Source of the DNA: an uncultured Desulfobacter sp.
GTDB lineage: Bacteria > Desulfobacterota > Desulfobacteria > Desulfobacterales > Desulfobacteraceae
Length of the DNA: 64,000 bases
Assembly: GCF_963677125.1 (NCBI RefSeq)
Contig: NZ_OY781882.1
Coordinates: 2,612,501-2,676,500 of the forward strand
Reading direction: 5' to 3'
Under the pieces are notes generated by a model, which ran no database searches, had not been told where the DNA came from, and was given only the letters and a program-made list of their open reading frames with translations. This document shows positions 36,501 to 42,606 of the stretch, in pieces (positions within the stretch are counted from its first letter, which is position 1; each line of letters starts with the position of its first letter). A program made the position numbers and the translations under genes.

Positions 36501-37964
36501 CCAGGTGGATGCATCCGCACAAAGGACCTCATAGGTATAGTGGAAGGTATCCCCGCTGCCTGTCATGGTTTCACTGACCACAGGGCTTTGGAAACGGGAT
36601 ACCGAAATCCGGGGCGCGCTTGTCAAAGGTTCGCTGAACCGGGCCGTGATGGTCAGGGGACCGGCGGCAACAGGAGAGGCGTCACTGTATGTCAGGGCCA
36701 CGGAAGGGGCCGTGGTGTCTTCAATTATTTCAATGGCATCTGTTGTGGAAAAAGTGCTGTCATTACCCTGGTCATCCTTGCCGGCCACCCGCCAGAACAC
36801 CGTTCCCAGGGGCAGGTCACTTTCCGGCTGAAACAGGGGATCAACCACAATTTCATCCACTTCCACCTGGGTAAATGATTCATCCAGGGCGATCTGGATA
36901 TGGTATTTTACTGCGGCCCCGGCATCCTGCCAGGTCAAAAGAGGTCGTCTGTTGCCCGTAGGGTCCGGCTGATACACATCAATGACCGGGGCGTCCGGGG
37001 GATCATTGTCCAATATGAAGCTGTCTGCTGAATGGGAGGTTGCCTGGTCGGGTTCGCCGTTATCCACGGTGAACCGAAGCTGTGCGTTACCGGTATCAAT
37101 CCCGGGTAGATCTTCACTGGAGAGCCAGATCAGGTTGATTTGATTGACACCCTGGGCCGTGGTTATGGGGGCGGTGTCGCTGCCGATCTGAAATTCACGT
37201 AAGTTGTCTATATCAGGCGCGCCAAATGTGGCAGACAGGCTACTCTCCTCAATGGTGCAGGGTGACCAGGTGGTATTATCCAGGCTGTATTCCACCTTGA
37301 GGCGACAATTTTTCCCGCCGTCATCAGACACCGCCACCGTCACAGGAATCCGGCCGTCCCCTGACATGGACTGGGACGGCGTTTCAAACGTTTCGGCCAC
37401 GGGCCGGTTAATTCCGATCTGCCTGGATACCGGGGCACTCCAGAGACCCAGGGCATTTTGAAACCGGACATAAAGGGTATGAATGCCTTCATCAAGGCCT
37501 GAGACATCCACACCGGACAGTTCAGCTTCTTCCTGGGGGCCGTCAAATGCACCGTCAACCGCTGTCAGCTTTCCAATATTCTCCGCAGCCCAATCCGGAT
37601 CAAAGGAATATTCTGCATCCACAATGATATCTGCCGGTTCATACACATTAAACCCGGCCTGGGTCAGGATGCCCCATCTATCTTCATCATCCTGGATCCA
37701 GACAGATACGGTGTGGGGGCCTGCTGAAAGATGGGAGACGTCTATATTCTCCAGGAAAAACTCACCTTCGGATTCCCCCGTAACACTGCCCACTGCCGGT
37801 AAAGCCAGGCCCGACCCAGGTGTCGGATTTACCGCATCAAAAAAATATTCGGCTTGTTTGAGGCCGGCCGCAAAGGCCTGACCTGAAAAAATCATGATAA
37901 CCAATAGCAGTATAGCCGGTATCAGTCGGTAAATTCTGGTCTCAGAACGATGAATGCGCAGCAT
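24600..37964 (-). CDS. Giant secreted RHS/YD-repeat protein with variable C-terminal tip
   Basis: At about 4454 residues this is by far the largest gene. The start is the ATG at 37964 (MLRIHRSETR) with GGGAG nine bases upstream, rather than the TTG at 37979. Order: signal peptide (IPAILLLVIMIFSGQAFA); residues about 30-1490 with many AEYFxDxDPG...GxHTLYVRxQ repeats arranged in tandem modules of about 578 residues (1.73 kb in DNA); Fn3/Ig-like domains to about 3100; a Cys-rich linker (ECPQDESYECCC, near 3140); YD repeats; the RHS core (RYYEPSFGRYTRIDP, near 4270); and a roughly 150-residue tip. The tip has CYSAAWHNCWHWAGNRA and may be a papain/NlpC-like hydrolase. No immunity gene follows. The last 1.7 kb is visibly more AT-rich than the rest. 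Confidence 0.92.
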   Translation of the reverse strand: MLRIHRSETRIYRLIPAILLLVIMIFSGQAFAAGLKQAEYFFDAVNPTPGSGLALPAVGSVTGESEGEFFLENIDVSHLSAGPHTVSVWIQDDEDRWGILTQAGFNVYEPADIIVDAEYSFDPDWAAENIGKLTAVDGAFDGPQEEAELSGVDVSGLDEGIHTLYVRFQNALGLWSAPVSRQIGINRPVAETFETPSQSMSGDGRIPVTVAVSDDGGKNCRLKVEYSLDNTTWSPCTIEESSLSATFGAPDIDNLREFQIGSDTAPITTAQGVNQINLIWLSSEDLPGIDTGNAQLRFTVDNGEPDQATSHSADSFILDNDPPDAPVIDVYQPDPTGNRRPLLTWQDAGAAVKYHIQIALDESFTQVEVDEIVVDPLFQPESDLPLGTVFWRVAGKDDQGNDSTFSTTDAIEIIEDTTAPSVALTYSDASPVAAGPLTITARFSEPLTSAPRISVSRFQSPVVSETMTGSGDTFHYTYEVLCADASTWYDGAVTVTISGGQDFAGNSNTPASNNTFQVNTTSCSSDTITAAEYFIDHDPGPGNAIELTPADGVFNENQEDIVISDLPVADLTVGPHTVYVRFKRADGKWGLARPMGFDSLFAGPHNFIVEGEKQVSAAEYFIDSDPGVGMGTPLEAVDGAFDSPEEDLILTDVDVSHLMPGPHTLYVRIQDNDGRWGILSRTRFNVYGEPDAFVAAEYFLDTDPGQGLGTPLNPVDGSFDSIEESGELIDVDVLGLDDGVHTLFVRFRNALGRWSEPVSRKLGINVPVADALKTPSQALSGDGRVPVAVDISDADGRNCTLKVEYSLDNTNWSLCTIDPSSLTADHGAPDVDNAREFQIGSVAAPIETSLGTNRIGFVWLSGEDLPGVDTGDAQLRFTVDNGQATQTTSHTTDTFTLDNDAPDAPVINIYSPDPTGSRRPVLTWQDASAAVEYRIQIASDFAFIERLVDEIIIDPIYQPLTDLPAGTIFWRVAARDDQGNESRFSSADVIDIITDTTSPSVTLTYSEASPVTAGPLVITAKFSEPLAGEPDITISRPGTETVIAPMTGSGALWQFTWQVHCADGTTWLDGLTTVTVNGIDWAGLANTPAANNTFTVDTSACAGLAIAAAEYFIDHDPGPGNAIALDPLDGAFDSVEEEIEIADLPVDHLTSGPHTVFVRFKTTDGHWGLARPMRTDPLFSSPHNFVVEGEKWIAAAEYYIDSDPGLGQGTSLGAVDGLLDSNQEELVLPDIDVSHLMPGLHTLYLRVQDNEGTWGVVRQTRFTIYEEPDAIVAAEYFFDTDPGTGMGIPLPAKDGAYDGPEEEAELSGVDISGLSEGVHTLYVRFLNALGRWSAPMEQPVGINRPVVYAKSGQVLLETGSSVPLTVIVDDAANAACALKVDYSLDDSGEWQNIAIEEGSLTASSGSPALDNDADYQIGGASGAIDTASGPNELSFNWVVDEINFSGATRIVLRFTVDNGTYVTSSRIEIDPGLNEFIDTIPPVISDLKYNNVLLGTGSVVTRPGSFTFMVSDAHSDMGRVLIYINGKLVGTFVGKAGLLTQTWDIADVDDGLYTITIEAYDRYDNMQRHELSNLEVKLAPPLPPVPDTNLDGVIISRNTLAVTGTATPNTFINVYNNGVLVAGNVLVDSSGKFTVVIPLVLGDNSIQIGAENRSGESELTAVQTVIQDPNALRTPLGFEAASKPLGVIRLAWGQLPGEIPAGYHVYRSQTSFSDLSDAERITAQPTTRLVYEDLPEMEGTYFYRVTSVDVLGNESEETSEKSAVSDAVPPVVSMITYETDGVVDEPSQLFGPGTITLTLDVSEPLTGIPFLSLNMAGGNPIPITLSKADELTWTGSFTVEPESLSGQFFAVFSGKDAAGNPGTLIEQGSTLDVDAIGPSVTLLEISPASPVKNDSADPVEITVTISLDEEIKSETEPYLTYLLSGEDRILEPVENWTQIDTLPNQAQTWQGSFILPGDAGSWDGESFYFNFQATDALDNPGQAILAPNNFQVYQGDLPPLAVPDTLTAESLSNGRIQLTWNSVDDAAGYQLYRQGSNDTTLLPFTEAATMQFLDQPAVEGEYMYAVASIRRFNGQETISGMSAPVTATADATAPPVPQDLVLELKSNGIHAFWTGSDTDPAAFYRLYRSSQDDISSIATLSPVVDNIQTLETVDAHPSATHHTYAVTAVDEAGNESDPSVSTYLNFELLPVADLAVVQINDENPVITWNAEGSSIAGFDIYLGKGTDGVKLNNNLLTSPVYTDEGYSNDERTYTVVAVDTDGHESLGRTVVLPKVAMALQEDETLHRNLMNRLTFQVENLSSSTIENAVLEVDVNGYTGHQSDIFELSAQQSALIPVVMGGHADLPDYADYSLSLVSTPNPGETATITRTGQIEVVNDSLVAGILSDNWIRGGIAQVWFTLDNTGEETVEIITAKGSGTYVSPDIRVQLTDTDGNILSESQLKQSQGGEISTLNDGTSIARIDAGKIFTSAAIDLAVPVNAPDDVKVNLFIDQVYHDFGQTNAIVLSGLTTHTEISVSEPPYTGEIISIAPIDSDGSENITITGQALARETGAPVPFVPVKLVIYQDGFEKTYNVYTGTDGRFIHTYYPSDSEYGTYQVRAVHPAVNHGISQGEFSIQRVSMTPDSVNLHLIHNHPKTATVSVLGGFNTPANNLRLEYRPEDQSGGDLPQGVTVDLPPAIATLDPQTTQKLTVSVWGDNTVDPNNSIVLNLASDENDSWGKLRLSLYFSEPQPSLYFSPNYVETGLAVDEIISERITLKNRGTGVMSNLSLSVHQQGGAPAPDWVVLNGSSDLGDLAVGEEKDVDISFAPQSGIAEGIYQFMLRVAADNYADTDINLFVSVSQSGIGHVLFKVSDIYTGTIDPDTEQEVFGLAGAKITIQNENVASIKETLTTDTQGEALFSDLSTGLYKCRITAGDHQQYIGRFWVRPGMTVTRDIFLDYNLVSVVWEVVETTIQDQYTVKLSYVFETQVDVPAAVLTIEPASTHLPDMQPGDVYNGEITIINHGLIQAENVTYTPPSDNQTYKYEFFGKVPDILSAKSSFKLPFRVTRVGSTTDDESGGALTRCNINRATGRTKGTMTCINGTLRPVSATNEFVDSGEWCDDFVEDSEDEVEGSTSGEQTYTSISGDENHCQDDPDECPQDESYECCCQQKGTCENVDSSVNLLSGKYVYHDTDLSISVPGHSISTTRRYYNGVWHFNHKKNRLDLDLVEGPSSTRTVYKDGVAYEETESGSNLFSYKDKYFIQSEADGYRWNDRKGNWMIFDAEGKALAYGDRYNQSVKYIYDTADTDRLVGMSDTNDRQVLWYEYQGDHISAVEDIAGRRISYTYDGDNLVDVTDVMDNHWKYTYDSGDRLTSKTTPLGGTTSISYYGDGFVKSVTTSTGASKYFDYSYNSSTHEYYAQITHSSGMVDERWYNSKGKAIKKAINGVVQKSVSYNNNIRTSVASGGQQTEEELDQWEQITKTTYADGSSVSYEYDPETGNLLRQTNELGVITEYDYDENGNMIRMTEAVGTDVERATEYAYDDVGRLIETRRLGDAVTAEAVTTMTYDADGNLATQTDPEGGVTQYLEYDALGNVLEKLDARGKLWQYSYDTAGQLLSMTDPLDHVTLYEYDAAGNQTKVIDANKHATNYTFDDHGRMTSMTDAEGGITRYEYDQFGQQTKVIDAEGKITVRNEYDVRGRLIRTIDGNDNVIENIYAEESDSGCSSCSGGDEGQLVATVYPTFERQYVYDKRGRKILDIDVMSENESQTVYEYDGAGNRVKVVDKGGRKTSYEYDALNRMVTTVDAAGGRTESTYDSRDNIVALSDANGNTTSFEYDRNNRLINEIRPMGDETTYSYDALGNLVERLDAKDQITIFIYDDAGRRTEIKYYLNIIDESPIKTVVFTYDNASNLLSYDDGTSSANYVYDNNNLKISETVDYGNFSLCYSYSYYANGLKHTFTSPGGITYTYTYDANNQLSSINIPDSGNITYQNNVWNWPTLKTLPSGTIEKYTYDQLMRINRITVEAIGHDVIMDYAYTFDPSGNIIQKQTEHGTYTYGYDELDRLTSADNPNITDEAFTYDPVGNRLTSADTTNNWAYNKNSELEGFDNTKFEYNSNGSMIQLNQNGSILNFFYNVNNRLVAIKDSENQIAGYYYDPFGRRLWKDVHGSRTYFYYSDDGLTGEYDADGNPVKIYGWHPTPVLTTGPVFMNYKGKNYFYHNDQLGSPQIMSSTVGNVWKAEYSAYGEAIVKVETIENNLRFPGQYFDEELSMNYNWHRYYEPSFGRYTRIDPIGVKNTDHLYTYASNNPIRNIDIDGKKVLECLGSVPIHRIIVIQNKCNDNINLVAGFGVHRYGGAWYSGATSTLWGAAQGIPFWTAGKIYRESIPWYGLHWAGCREIWSDDDGMDMWVRKRILADVNDPPCYSAAWHNCWHWAGNRARNIYSYNHSLAIKAKRMGLCPVTSWKDLYDTLW

Positions 37965-38106
37965 GGTATGGGCTCCCAAAACTGTTGGTGACGGTGCTTT
38001 ATGTATTGAATGTGTTCTATGTCCTGTGCTCGTCTATGTTCTTCCCGATGTCAGCCACCTTTATGAAATAAGAGCTTGGTCATATTTTAGGCCATACGAA
38101 TTACCG

Positions 38107-38177
38107 GTAGGTTGGGTTGAGGAACGAAACCCAACGCCGATAAGTTGTTGGGTTTCACTTCGTTCAACCCAACCTAC
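38107..38177. repeat. 71-bp palindromic repeat, intergenic copy
   Basis: This copy lies between the RHS gene and the beta-helix gene and matches 20930-21000 with one mismatch. Both copies are preceded by ACCG, a possible target or extension of the repeat. Confidence 0.9.
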
Positions 38178-38236
38178 GTTTTGGCCGATGTTATAAACCA
38201 AGCCCTAAAATAAGAAAGGAGCTGTTACTGTCCCGG

Positions 38237-39208
38237 TTAAGGGATAATGGCTTTGGCACGGATGGTGATAGTGCCGCTCTGGCTTACCGATGCCGGGGTC
38301 ACGGTCAACTCGGTCACCACAGGACCGCCGGCAGTTTCCGGCCAGAAAGCCGCTGCCCCAGGGCCGCCGTATACGCCCATGTCGTTGCGGGTTCCGTCGG
38401 GGTCGTTGTCGGCTGCCGTCTGACGGCCGGCATCTATGCACGGGGAGGTTTCCAGGAATGTATAGTCGCCTTCCTCGGGGTTTGTAAACTGGGCTGCTAA
38501 GTTAATATTTTCGGAAGAGTACTCAATACTACCTTCATTTGAATCGGTATTCCAATTGTTGTTATAGGCATAGACACCGGCATAGCCATTAGAAGAATTA
38601 TCATCAAATGCTACGGGATTACTCCCAAATACGTTATTGAACATTTTAACCACTGAACCGGCCGAGTATGTGGTGATCCCCCTACTGGTATTATTCACAA
38701 TCGTGTTATTGGAAATTATGAAGGTGCAATTTTCATTCAGGTGAGCCCCAAACCTGTTATAAGAAAGTATATTGTTATGAATGTGGGCCACCACGCTCGC
38801 AGAGTCTGAATATATACCTGAACCCGCTGCATCGCGAATGGTAAACCCTGAGATATCCACCACATTTTCCCCGGCAGTGAAAACGCCGGTCATTTTAATT
38901 GCAATATCAACACCATTAATAACCGTTGTTTTAGGATCCGCCCCCACCAACTTTATTCCCTTGCCGTTAATAATAACGTCTTCCGTATAGGCACCGGCCC
39001 GGACACTTATCACATCCAGGTTAACCGCATTGTCCACGGCCTCCTGAATCGTCCGGTAAGGACTGGCCGAAGTCCCGTCCCCTTCAGGTTCTACAGTGCT
39101 GTCCACATGGATAATCTTTGCCCAGGCACCGGAACCGGCCAAAAGTATTGCGGCCATGCAAATAGCCAGAATCCAGCTGATTTTTTTTACTGAAACACGT
39201 TTCAACAT
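38237..39208 (-). CDS. Secreted right-handed beta-helix protein
   Basis: A 323-residue exported protein with a clear signal peptide (ILAICMAAILLAGSGAWA) followed by the start typical of pectate-lyase-like beta-helix proteins: KIIHVDSTVEPEGDGTSASPYRTIQEAVDNA. The middle has the asparagine ladders of parallel beta-helices (IHNNILSYNRFGAHL, ISNNTIVNNTSRGI, MFNNVFGSNP), and the end has SPCIDAG..DNDPDGTRNDMGVYGG, common in surface polysaccharide-binding or adhesin-like proteins. The sequence ends shortly after a beta-rich segment (TVTPASVSQSGTITIRAKAII), so a longer C-terminal domain may have been lost. AGGAGG precedes the start. The function is not known. Confidence 0.82.
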   Translation of the reverse strand: MLKRVSVKKISWILAICMAAILLAGSGAWAKIIHVDSTVEPEGDGTSASPYRTIQEAVDNAVNLDVISVRAGAYTEDVIINGKGIKLVGADPKTTVINGVDIAIKMTGVFTAGENVVDISGFTIRDAAGSGIYSDSASVVAHIHNNILSYNRFGAHLNENCTFIISNNTIVNNTSRGITTYSAGSVVKMFNNVFGSNPVAFDDNSSNGYAGVYAYNNNWNTDSNEGSIEYSSENINLAAQFTNPEEGDYTFLETSPCIDAGRQTAADNDPDGTRNDMGVYGGPGAAAFWPETAGGPVVTELTVTPASVSQSGTITIRAKAIIP

Positions 39209-39303
39209 GATACATCCCTCCTGATGAGCTTAATTGAAATTGTCCATTTATTTTTACACGACGCACACGTATCTGCCTGATGTGATACAAAATTGCTTTT
39301 GAA

Positions 39304-39342
39304 CAAAAAAACCGGCCGCCTCCAACATGGGAAGCGGCCGGT
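39304..39342 (-). terminator. Strong rho-independent terminator or attenuator
   Basis: On the minus strand ACCGGCCGC (39342-39334) pairs perfectly with GCGGCCGGT (39319-39311) and is followed by a run of T (39311-39305). It lies about 100 bp before the beta-helix start, so it either ends an upstream transcript or attenuates the beta-helix gene. Confidence 0.8.
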
Positions 39343-39984
39343 CACTACAGAGCACTCGTTTATAAATAATTTTTTGAACGTCAGGATCTGATATGCGGTC
39401 GTCTTTTTTTCCACTCAACGTTATCAACAATTCCCGGTCTATGGTTCAACATTACAGGTTCAACTACACAATGGTCCAGGACGAGCATATGGTCTTACAT
39501 CAATATTTTTGGAATAACTTGGGAGATTTTAACAAGCAAAATTTATTCCGACCCAAACTATTTATCAAACTCAGCAAAAAAAACACAATAAAATCAAAAT
39601 CATCGCGCTAAAGCCTATAGAAAGGGCTGAAACTCATCAGCATAAAAAATAAAGAAAAATAGTTATAAATCAGGAAAAACAATGGGGTATTTTTAGCAAT
39701 ATTTTACACAGCCCCCCAAAAAAATGCTGCCGGATACTTAATTGCCAGGCAGATGAAGAGAAAGAAAGAAGTTAAGACGGGCGAGATGGTATTTGCCAGA
39801 TTACCGCTTAAATGCAAAAACCGGGCCATGCCATACCCACCCCCTGATAAAAATGATAAAATCGAAAAATGTGTCTCCCAAAGGGCCTTAAACCGGCCTT
39901 TTTGGGGGTAAAAACGCGCTTTTACCAAGTAAGACCAACCGGCAGGCAGGGGGCGCATTTGAAAAAACTTACGGTTGACCAAAA

Positions 39985-40013
39985 GATAATTAATTTCTGT
40001 TATAAACAGCTGG
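39985..40013 (+). repeat. 29-bp direct repeat, left copy flanking ATPase
   Basis: GATAATTAATTTCTGTTATA plus AACAGCTGG; the same 29 bases with one mismatch occur at 41371-41399, just beyond the other side of the DUF4143 ATPase gene. Confidence 0.8.
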
Positions 40014-40071
40014 ATTCTGGGCGTCGCCGGATTGGGTTTGATTTGCCGGGTTGAATTTGCAAATTGAAGGT

Positions 40072-41274
40072 TCAGGTTTCAATTTGTAAAATTTGGTCGA
40101 TTTGACGGGTCATATCCCCTAAACCCGCCACCGGCATCACAGGCCAGTCAGACCGAGCCTGGGGTGTTGCGCCCCCGTATATCAGTATGCCGCCCCGTAC
40201 GCGGTCCGGGGCGATTTTTTTGAATCTGTCCAGTCCTTTGAAAAACTGCCTGGACACGGTCTGTCCCGATTTGATTTCCACCAGAGCCAAACTGTCTCCC
40301 CCTTGCATTACCAGGTCCACTTCATTGCCCGTGCTGTCCCGGAAAAAACAAAGCCGTGGCCGACGCCCCTGATGATAGTACTGTTTACAAATATCGGCCA
40401 CCACCATGTTCTCAAATAGGTTGCCCCGCAAAGGATCACGGGATATATGCCGCACCTCTTGGATGCCTAAGAGATATGCGGCCAGTCCCACATCCCAAAA
40501 ATAAATTTTAGGGGTTTTAACAAGACGCTTGGATATGTTGGCATGCCATGGCGGCAACAGGAATATGATATAGCTTGCTTCCAGAATAGAGATCCACTCC
40601 CTGGCTGTTGTGTGGGAGATCCCGGTTTCATTGCCCAGACTGTTAAGATTAAGCAGTTGGCCGGTTCGGCCGGCACAAAGGCGCACGAATTTTTCAAACA
40701 GACCCTGATGGCGGATCTGCATAATTTGGCGGACATCCCGCTGGACATAGGTTTCAAAATAATCTGCCAGCACCTGGTGCGGCTTAAGGCGCATGTGATG
40801 GAGCCTGGGATAAAAGCCATTGAGCAGCATGGTGTTTGTATCAGCCGGATCTGTAAACGTTCTGATTTCGTTCCAGTCAAAGGGAAGCAGGGTCAAAATA
40901 CCTGTCCGGCCGGCAAGAGACTGACTCAACGCTTCCCGCACATTGAACTGCTGACTGCCGGTGAGGATATATTTGCCCGGTACCGGAGCCTCGTCCACAA
41001 AAGCCTGGATATAGGAAACCAGGTCAGGTGTCCGCTGGATCTCATCCAGTATTGCTCCGTCAGGGTAGGCATTAAGAAATCCCCGGGGATCATCAAGGGC
41101 ATACTGCCGAAGATCGGGTGCCTCAAGATTAACATAGGATTTATCTGGAAAGACCTTCCGGCACAGGGTGGTTTTCCCGCTCTGCCTGGGGCCTGTTACC
41201 GTGACAACCGGGTAGTTTTGGGCCAATTCCGTCAATACCGGCTCGATGGTCCTGTTTTGAATACCGTTCAGCAT
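40072..41274 (-). CDS. AAA+ ATPase with DUF4143 domain
   Basis: ATPase of the AAA_14 plus DUF4143 family, about 400 residues: Walker A GPRQSGKTTL, Walker B GAILDEIQRTPD, sensor YILTGSQQF, and a C-terminal restriction-endonuclease-like part (FENMVVADICKQYYH...FFRDSTGNEVDLVMQGGD..LALVEIKSG) with the D..ExK pattern. The family is often mobile and multicopy; its role is unsettled. The likely start is the ATG at 41274 (MLNGIQNRTIE); a TTG 14 codons upstream (41316) is in the same frame. Inverted AT-rich repeats and 29-bp direct repeats flank it, suggesting it travels as a cassette. Confidence 0.85.
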   Translation of the reverse strand: MLNGIQNRTIEPVLTELAQNYPVVTVTGPRQSGKTTLCRKVFPDKSYVNLEAPDLRQYALDDPRGFLNAYPDGAILDEIQRTPDLVSYIQAFVDEAPVPGKYILTGSQQFNVREALSQSLAGRTGILTLLPFDWNEIRTFTDPADTNTMLLNGFYPRLHHMRLKPHQVLADYFETYVQRDVRQIMQIRHQGLFEKFVRLCAGRTGQLLNLNSLGNETGISHTTAREWISILEASYIIFLLPPWHANISKRLVKTPKIYFWDVGLAAYLLGIQEVRHISRDPLRGNLFENMVVADICKQYYHQGRRPRLCFFRDSTGNEVDLVMQGGDSLALVEIKSGQTVSRQFFKGLDRFKKIAPDRVRGGILIYGGATPQARSDWPVMPVAGLGDMTRQIDQILQIET

Positions 41275-41370
41275 AAGTCGGATAATAGATAAAATACTTG
41301 CAAATTGCAAGCTCAACCTTCAATTTGTCAAAAATCTGGGTCGAGCCAGGCCAACCTCCTGATAAAAAAT

Positions 41371-41399
41371 GATAATTAATCTCTGTTATAAACAGCTGG
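41371..41399 (+). repeat. 29-bp direct repeat, right copy flanking ATPase
   Basis: Same as 39985-40013 with a single T/C difference. Confidence 0.8.
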
Positions 41400-41537
41400 T
41401 AACTGTTTTAAACCTGAAAACGAAACTTCGGCAAATGCCCAGGCTGTGATAAAATCAGGTCATTGCAATTATATAAGGCAAGGTTAACCGGAGGCTTGTT
41501 GGTTAACCTTATCACAGAACCCTTTTCCCTAAATTTT

Positions 41538-42050
41538 TCAATTCAGACGCCTTAGCTTACAGTTCTGTTCCGGGGAAAAGTATCTATAAAAGGTTGTACG
41601 GCCAATCCCCAACGCTTTAATAATATCAGAGACCGCAGGATAATTTTCTGTATCCTTCAGCATTGTTTCAGCCATCCGTATCTTTTCGTCTGTCATTGCT
41701 TTTGGCCGTCCTCCAACTCGCCCTCTTTTCTTGGCAGCCTTAAGGCCCGCTTTGGTGTTCTCAACAATGATTGCCCTTTGAAATTGATCAAAAGCAGCAT
41801 TCATGTGAAAAAAAAGCCGTCCTTCAGGCGTGGTCGTATCAATTTTCTGGGTAATTACCATTAAGCTGATTTCTTTTTCTTCAAGTGCCTTGACTGTATT
41901 GATCACTTGGGTAAGAGAGCGGGCAAGACGAGACAGTTTCCAGACAACGAGGGTATCACCTGGGCGCAAATACTCAAAGGCCTTTTTAAGTTGGGGCCGT
42001 TCCCGTCTTGCATCAGCATGGCCAAAACAAAATACCCAAAGATCACCTCC
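41538..42050 (-). pseudogene. Serine-recombinase (Tn3-type resolvase) remnant
   Basis: From ARRERPQLKKAFEYLRPGDTLVVWKLSRLARSL to the C-terminal Hin-type helix-turn-helix (YPAVSDIIKALGIGRTTFYRYF) the protein matches DNA invertases/resolvases. The first 55 or so residues, which should contain YARVST with the catalytic serine, are replaced by unrelated sequence in this frame and are not found in the other frames nearby. The gene is therefore a 5'-truncated remnant, although a reading frame remains open to 42176. It marks a degraded mobile element. Confidence 0.75.
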
Positions 42051-42243
42051 TGGTTGAACTAAAAATAGACTGGATCTTTTTCCGGCCTGGAGAATGAATG
42101 AAAAAGTATAGAATGAATGGATCAAAGAAAAGTTAGCTACACAAAACCCTATGGGGATCTTCACCCAAATGTGCAATTACACCCATAGTTTTTGAAACTT
42201 CATTAAAATATGATCAACGACAATTATTTTTCCCACGGGGCTT

Positions 42244-42262
42244 ATATAGCGAAAGCGGCATA
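42244..42262 (-). promoter_or_regulatory. hipBA operator 1
   Basis: On the minus strand this reads TATGCCGCTTTCGCTATAT. It matches operator 2 (TATACCGCTATCGACATAT, + strand) at 15 of 19 positions, in opposite orientation, with centres 55 bp apart. Confidence 0.6.
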
Positions 42263-42298
42263 AAATAAAAATATGGCGCTTCAAACATAATTTGATAT

Positions 42299-42317
42299 TA
42301 TACCGCTATCGACATAT
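42299..42317 (+). promoter_or_regulatory. hipBA operator 2
   Basis: TATACCGCTATCGACATAT lies 17 bp before the hipB start, overlapping the likely promoter. Paired sites facing each other fit looping or cooperative binding by HipB-HipA. Confidence 0.6.
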
Positions 42318-42333
42318 TTTTTTGGAGGACGCG

Positions 42334-42606
42334 ATGCAGCAGATCATGGTCTCCCCCAGAGATCTTGGGGTAACGCTTAGAGAATTGAGGAAACAAAAGG
42401 GGATGACCCAGACAGCCTTGGGTAAACGGGTGGGGCTTGACCAAAAACGGATCTCCCTGATGGAAAACGGCAATCCCAATATCCGGGTGGCCAGCCTGTT
42501 CAGACTACTTTCCGCCCTGGACGTGGGCATGGCTCTTGAGCCCAAGGCCATTGAAGGAACAACTCCAGCCCAGGGAAACCAGGAAAAGAATAAGGATGAA
42601 TGGTGA
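42334..42606 (+). CDS. hipB: HipB-type XRE-family antitoxin/repressor
   Basis: A 90-residue Cro/CI-type helix-turn-helix protein: LRELRKQKGMTQTALGKRVGLDQKRISLMENG is the HTH, and LFRLLSALDVGMALEP is the typical end of HipB. I place the start at 42334, directly after GGAGG, rather than at an in-frame ATG 14 codons upstream which lies inside operator 2. It should repress its own operon through the two operators upstream and neutralise HipA. Its stop codon overlaps the hipA start by seven bases. Confidence 0.85.
   Translation: MQQIMVSPRDLGVTLRELRKQKGMTQTALGKRVGLDQKRISLMENGNPNIRVASLFRLLSALDVGMALEPKAIEGTTPAQGNQEKNKDEW

Larger units (their letters stand above)
39209..40071. other. Gene-poor AT-rich stretch
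   Basis: I see no convincing coding sequence in 860 bases. It holds a strong hairpin terminator (39311-39342), AT-rich filler and, at its right end, the direct repeat that flanks the ATPase cassette. Confidence 0.6.

Noticed and set aside
22452..37881. Many long open frames antisense to the surface-protein genes
   Set aside because: They mirror repeat structure of the giant genes, start without ribosome-binding sites and encode low-complexity Pro/Gly/Arg-rich peptides; they are shadows.
24600..37979. Start of the giant RHS gene at TTG 37979
   Set aside because: The ATG at 37964 has a ribosome-binding site at normal distance and begins the signal peptide; the five earlier codons add nothing.
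24600..38000. CRISPR-like periodicity in the RHS gene region
   Set aside because: The repeats are protein-coding modules of about 1.73 kb and shorter in-frame repeats, not short direct repeats with unique spacers. No CRISPR array was seen in the window.
39209..39420. GEMM (cyclic-di-GMP) riboswitch before the beta-helix gene
   Set aside because: The leader has a strong terminator but lacks the conserved GEMM core sequence.
39393..39982. Short open frames on both strands between the beta-helix and ATPase genes
   Set aside because: Low-complexity composition, no ribosome-binding site and no recognisable motifs.
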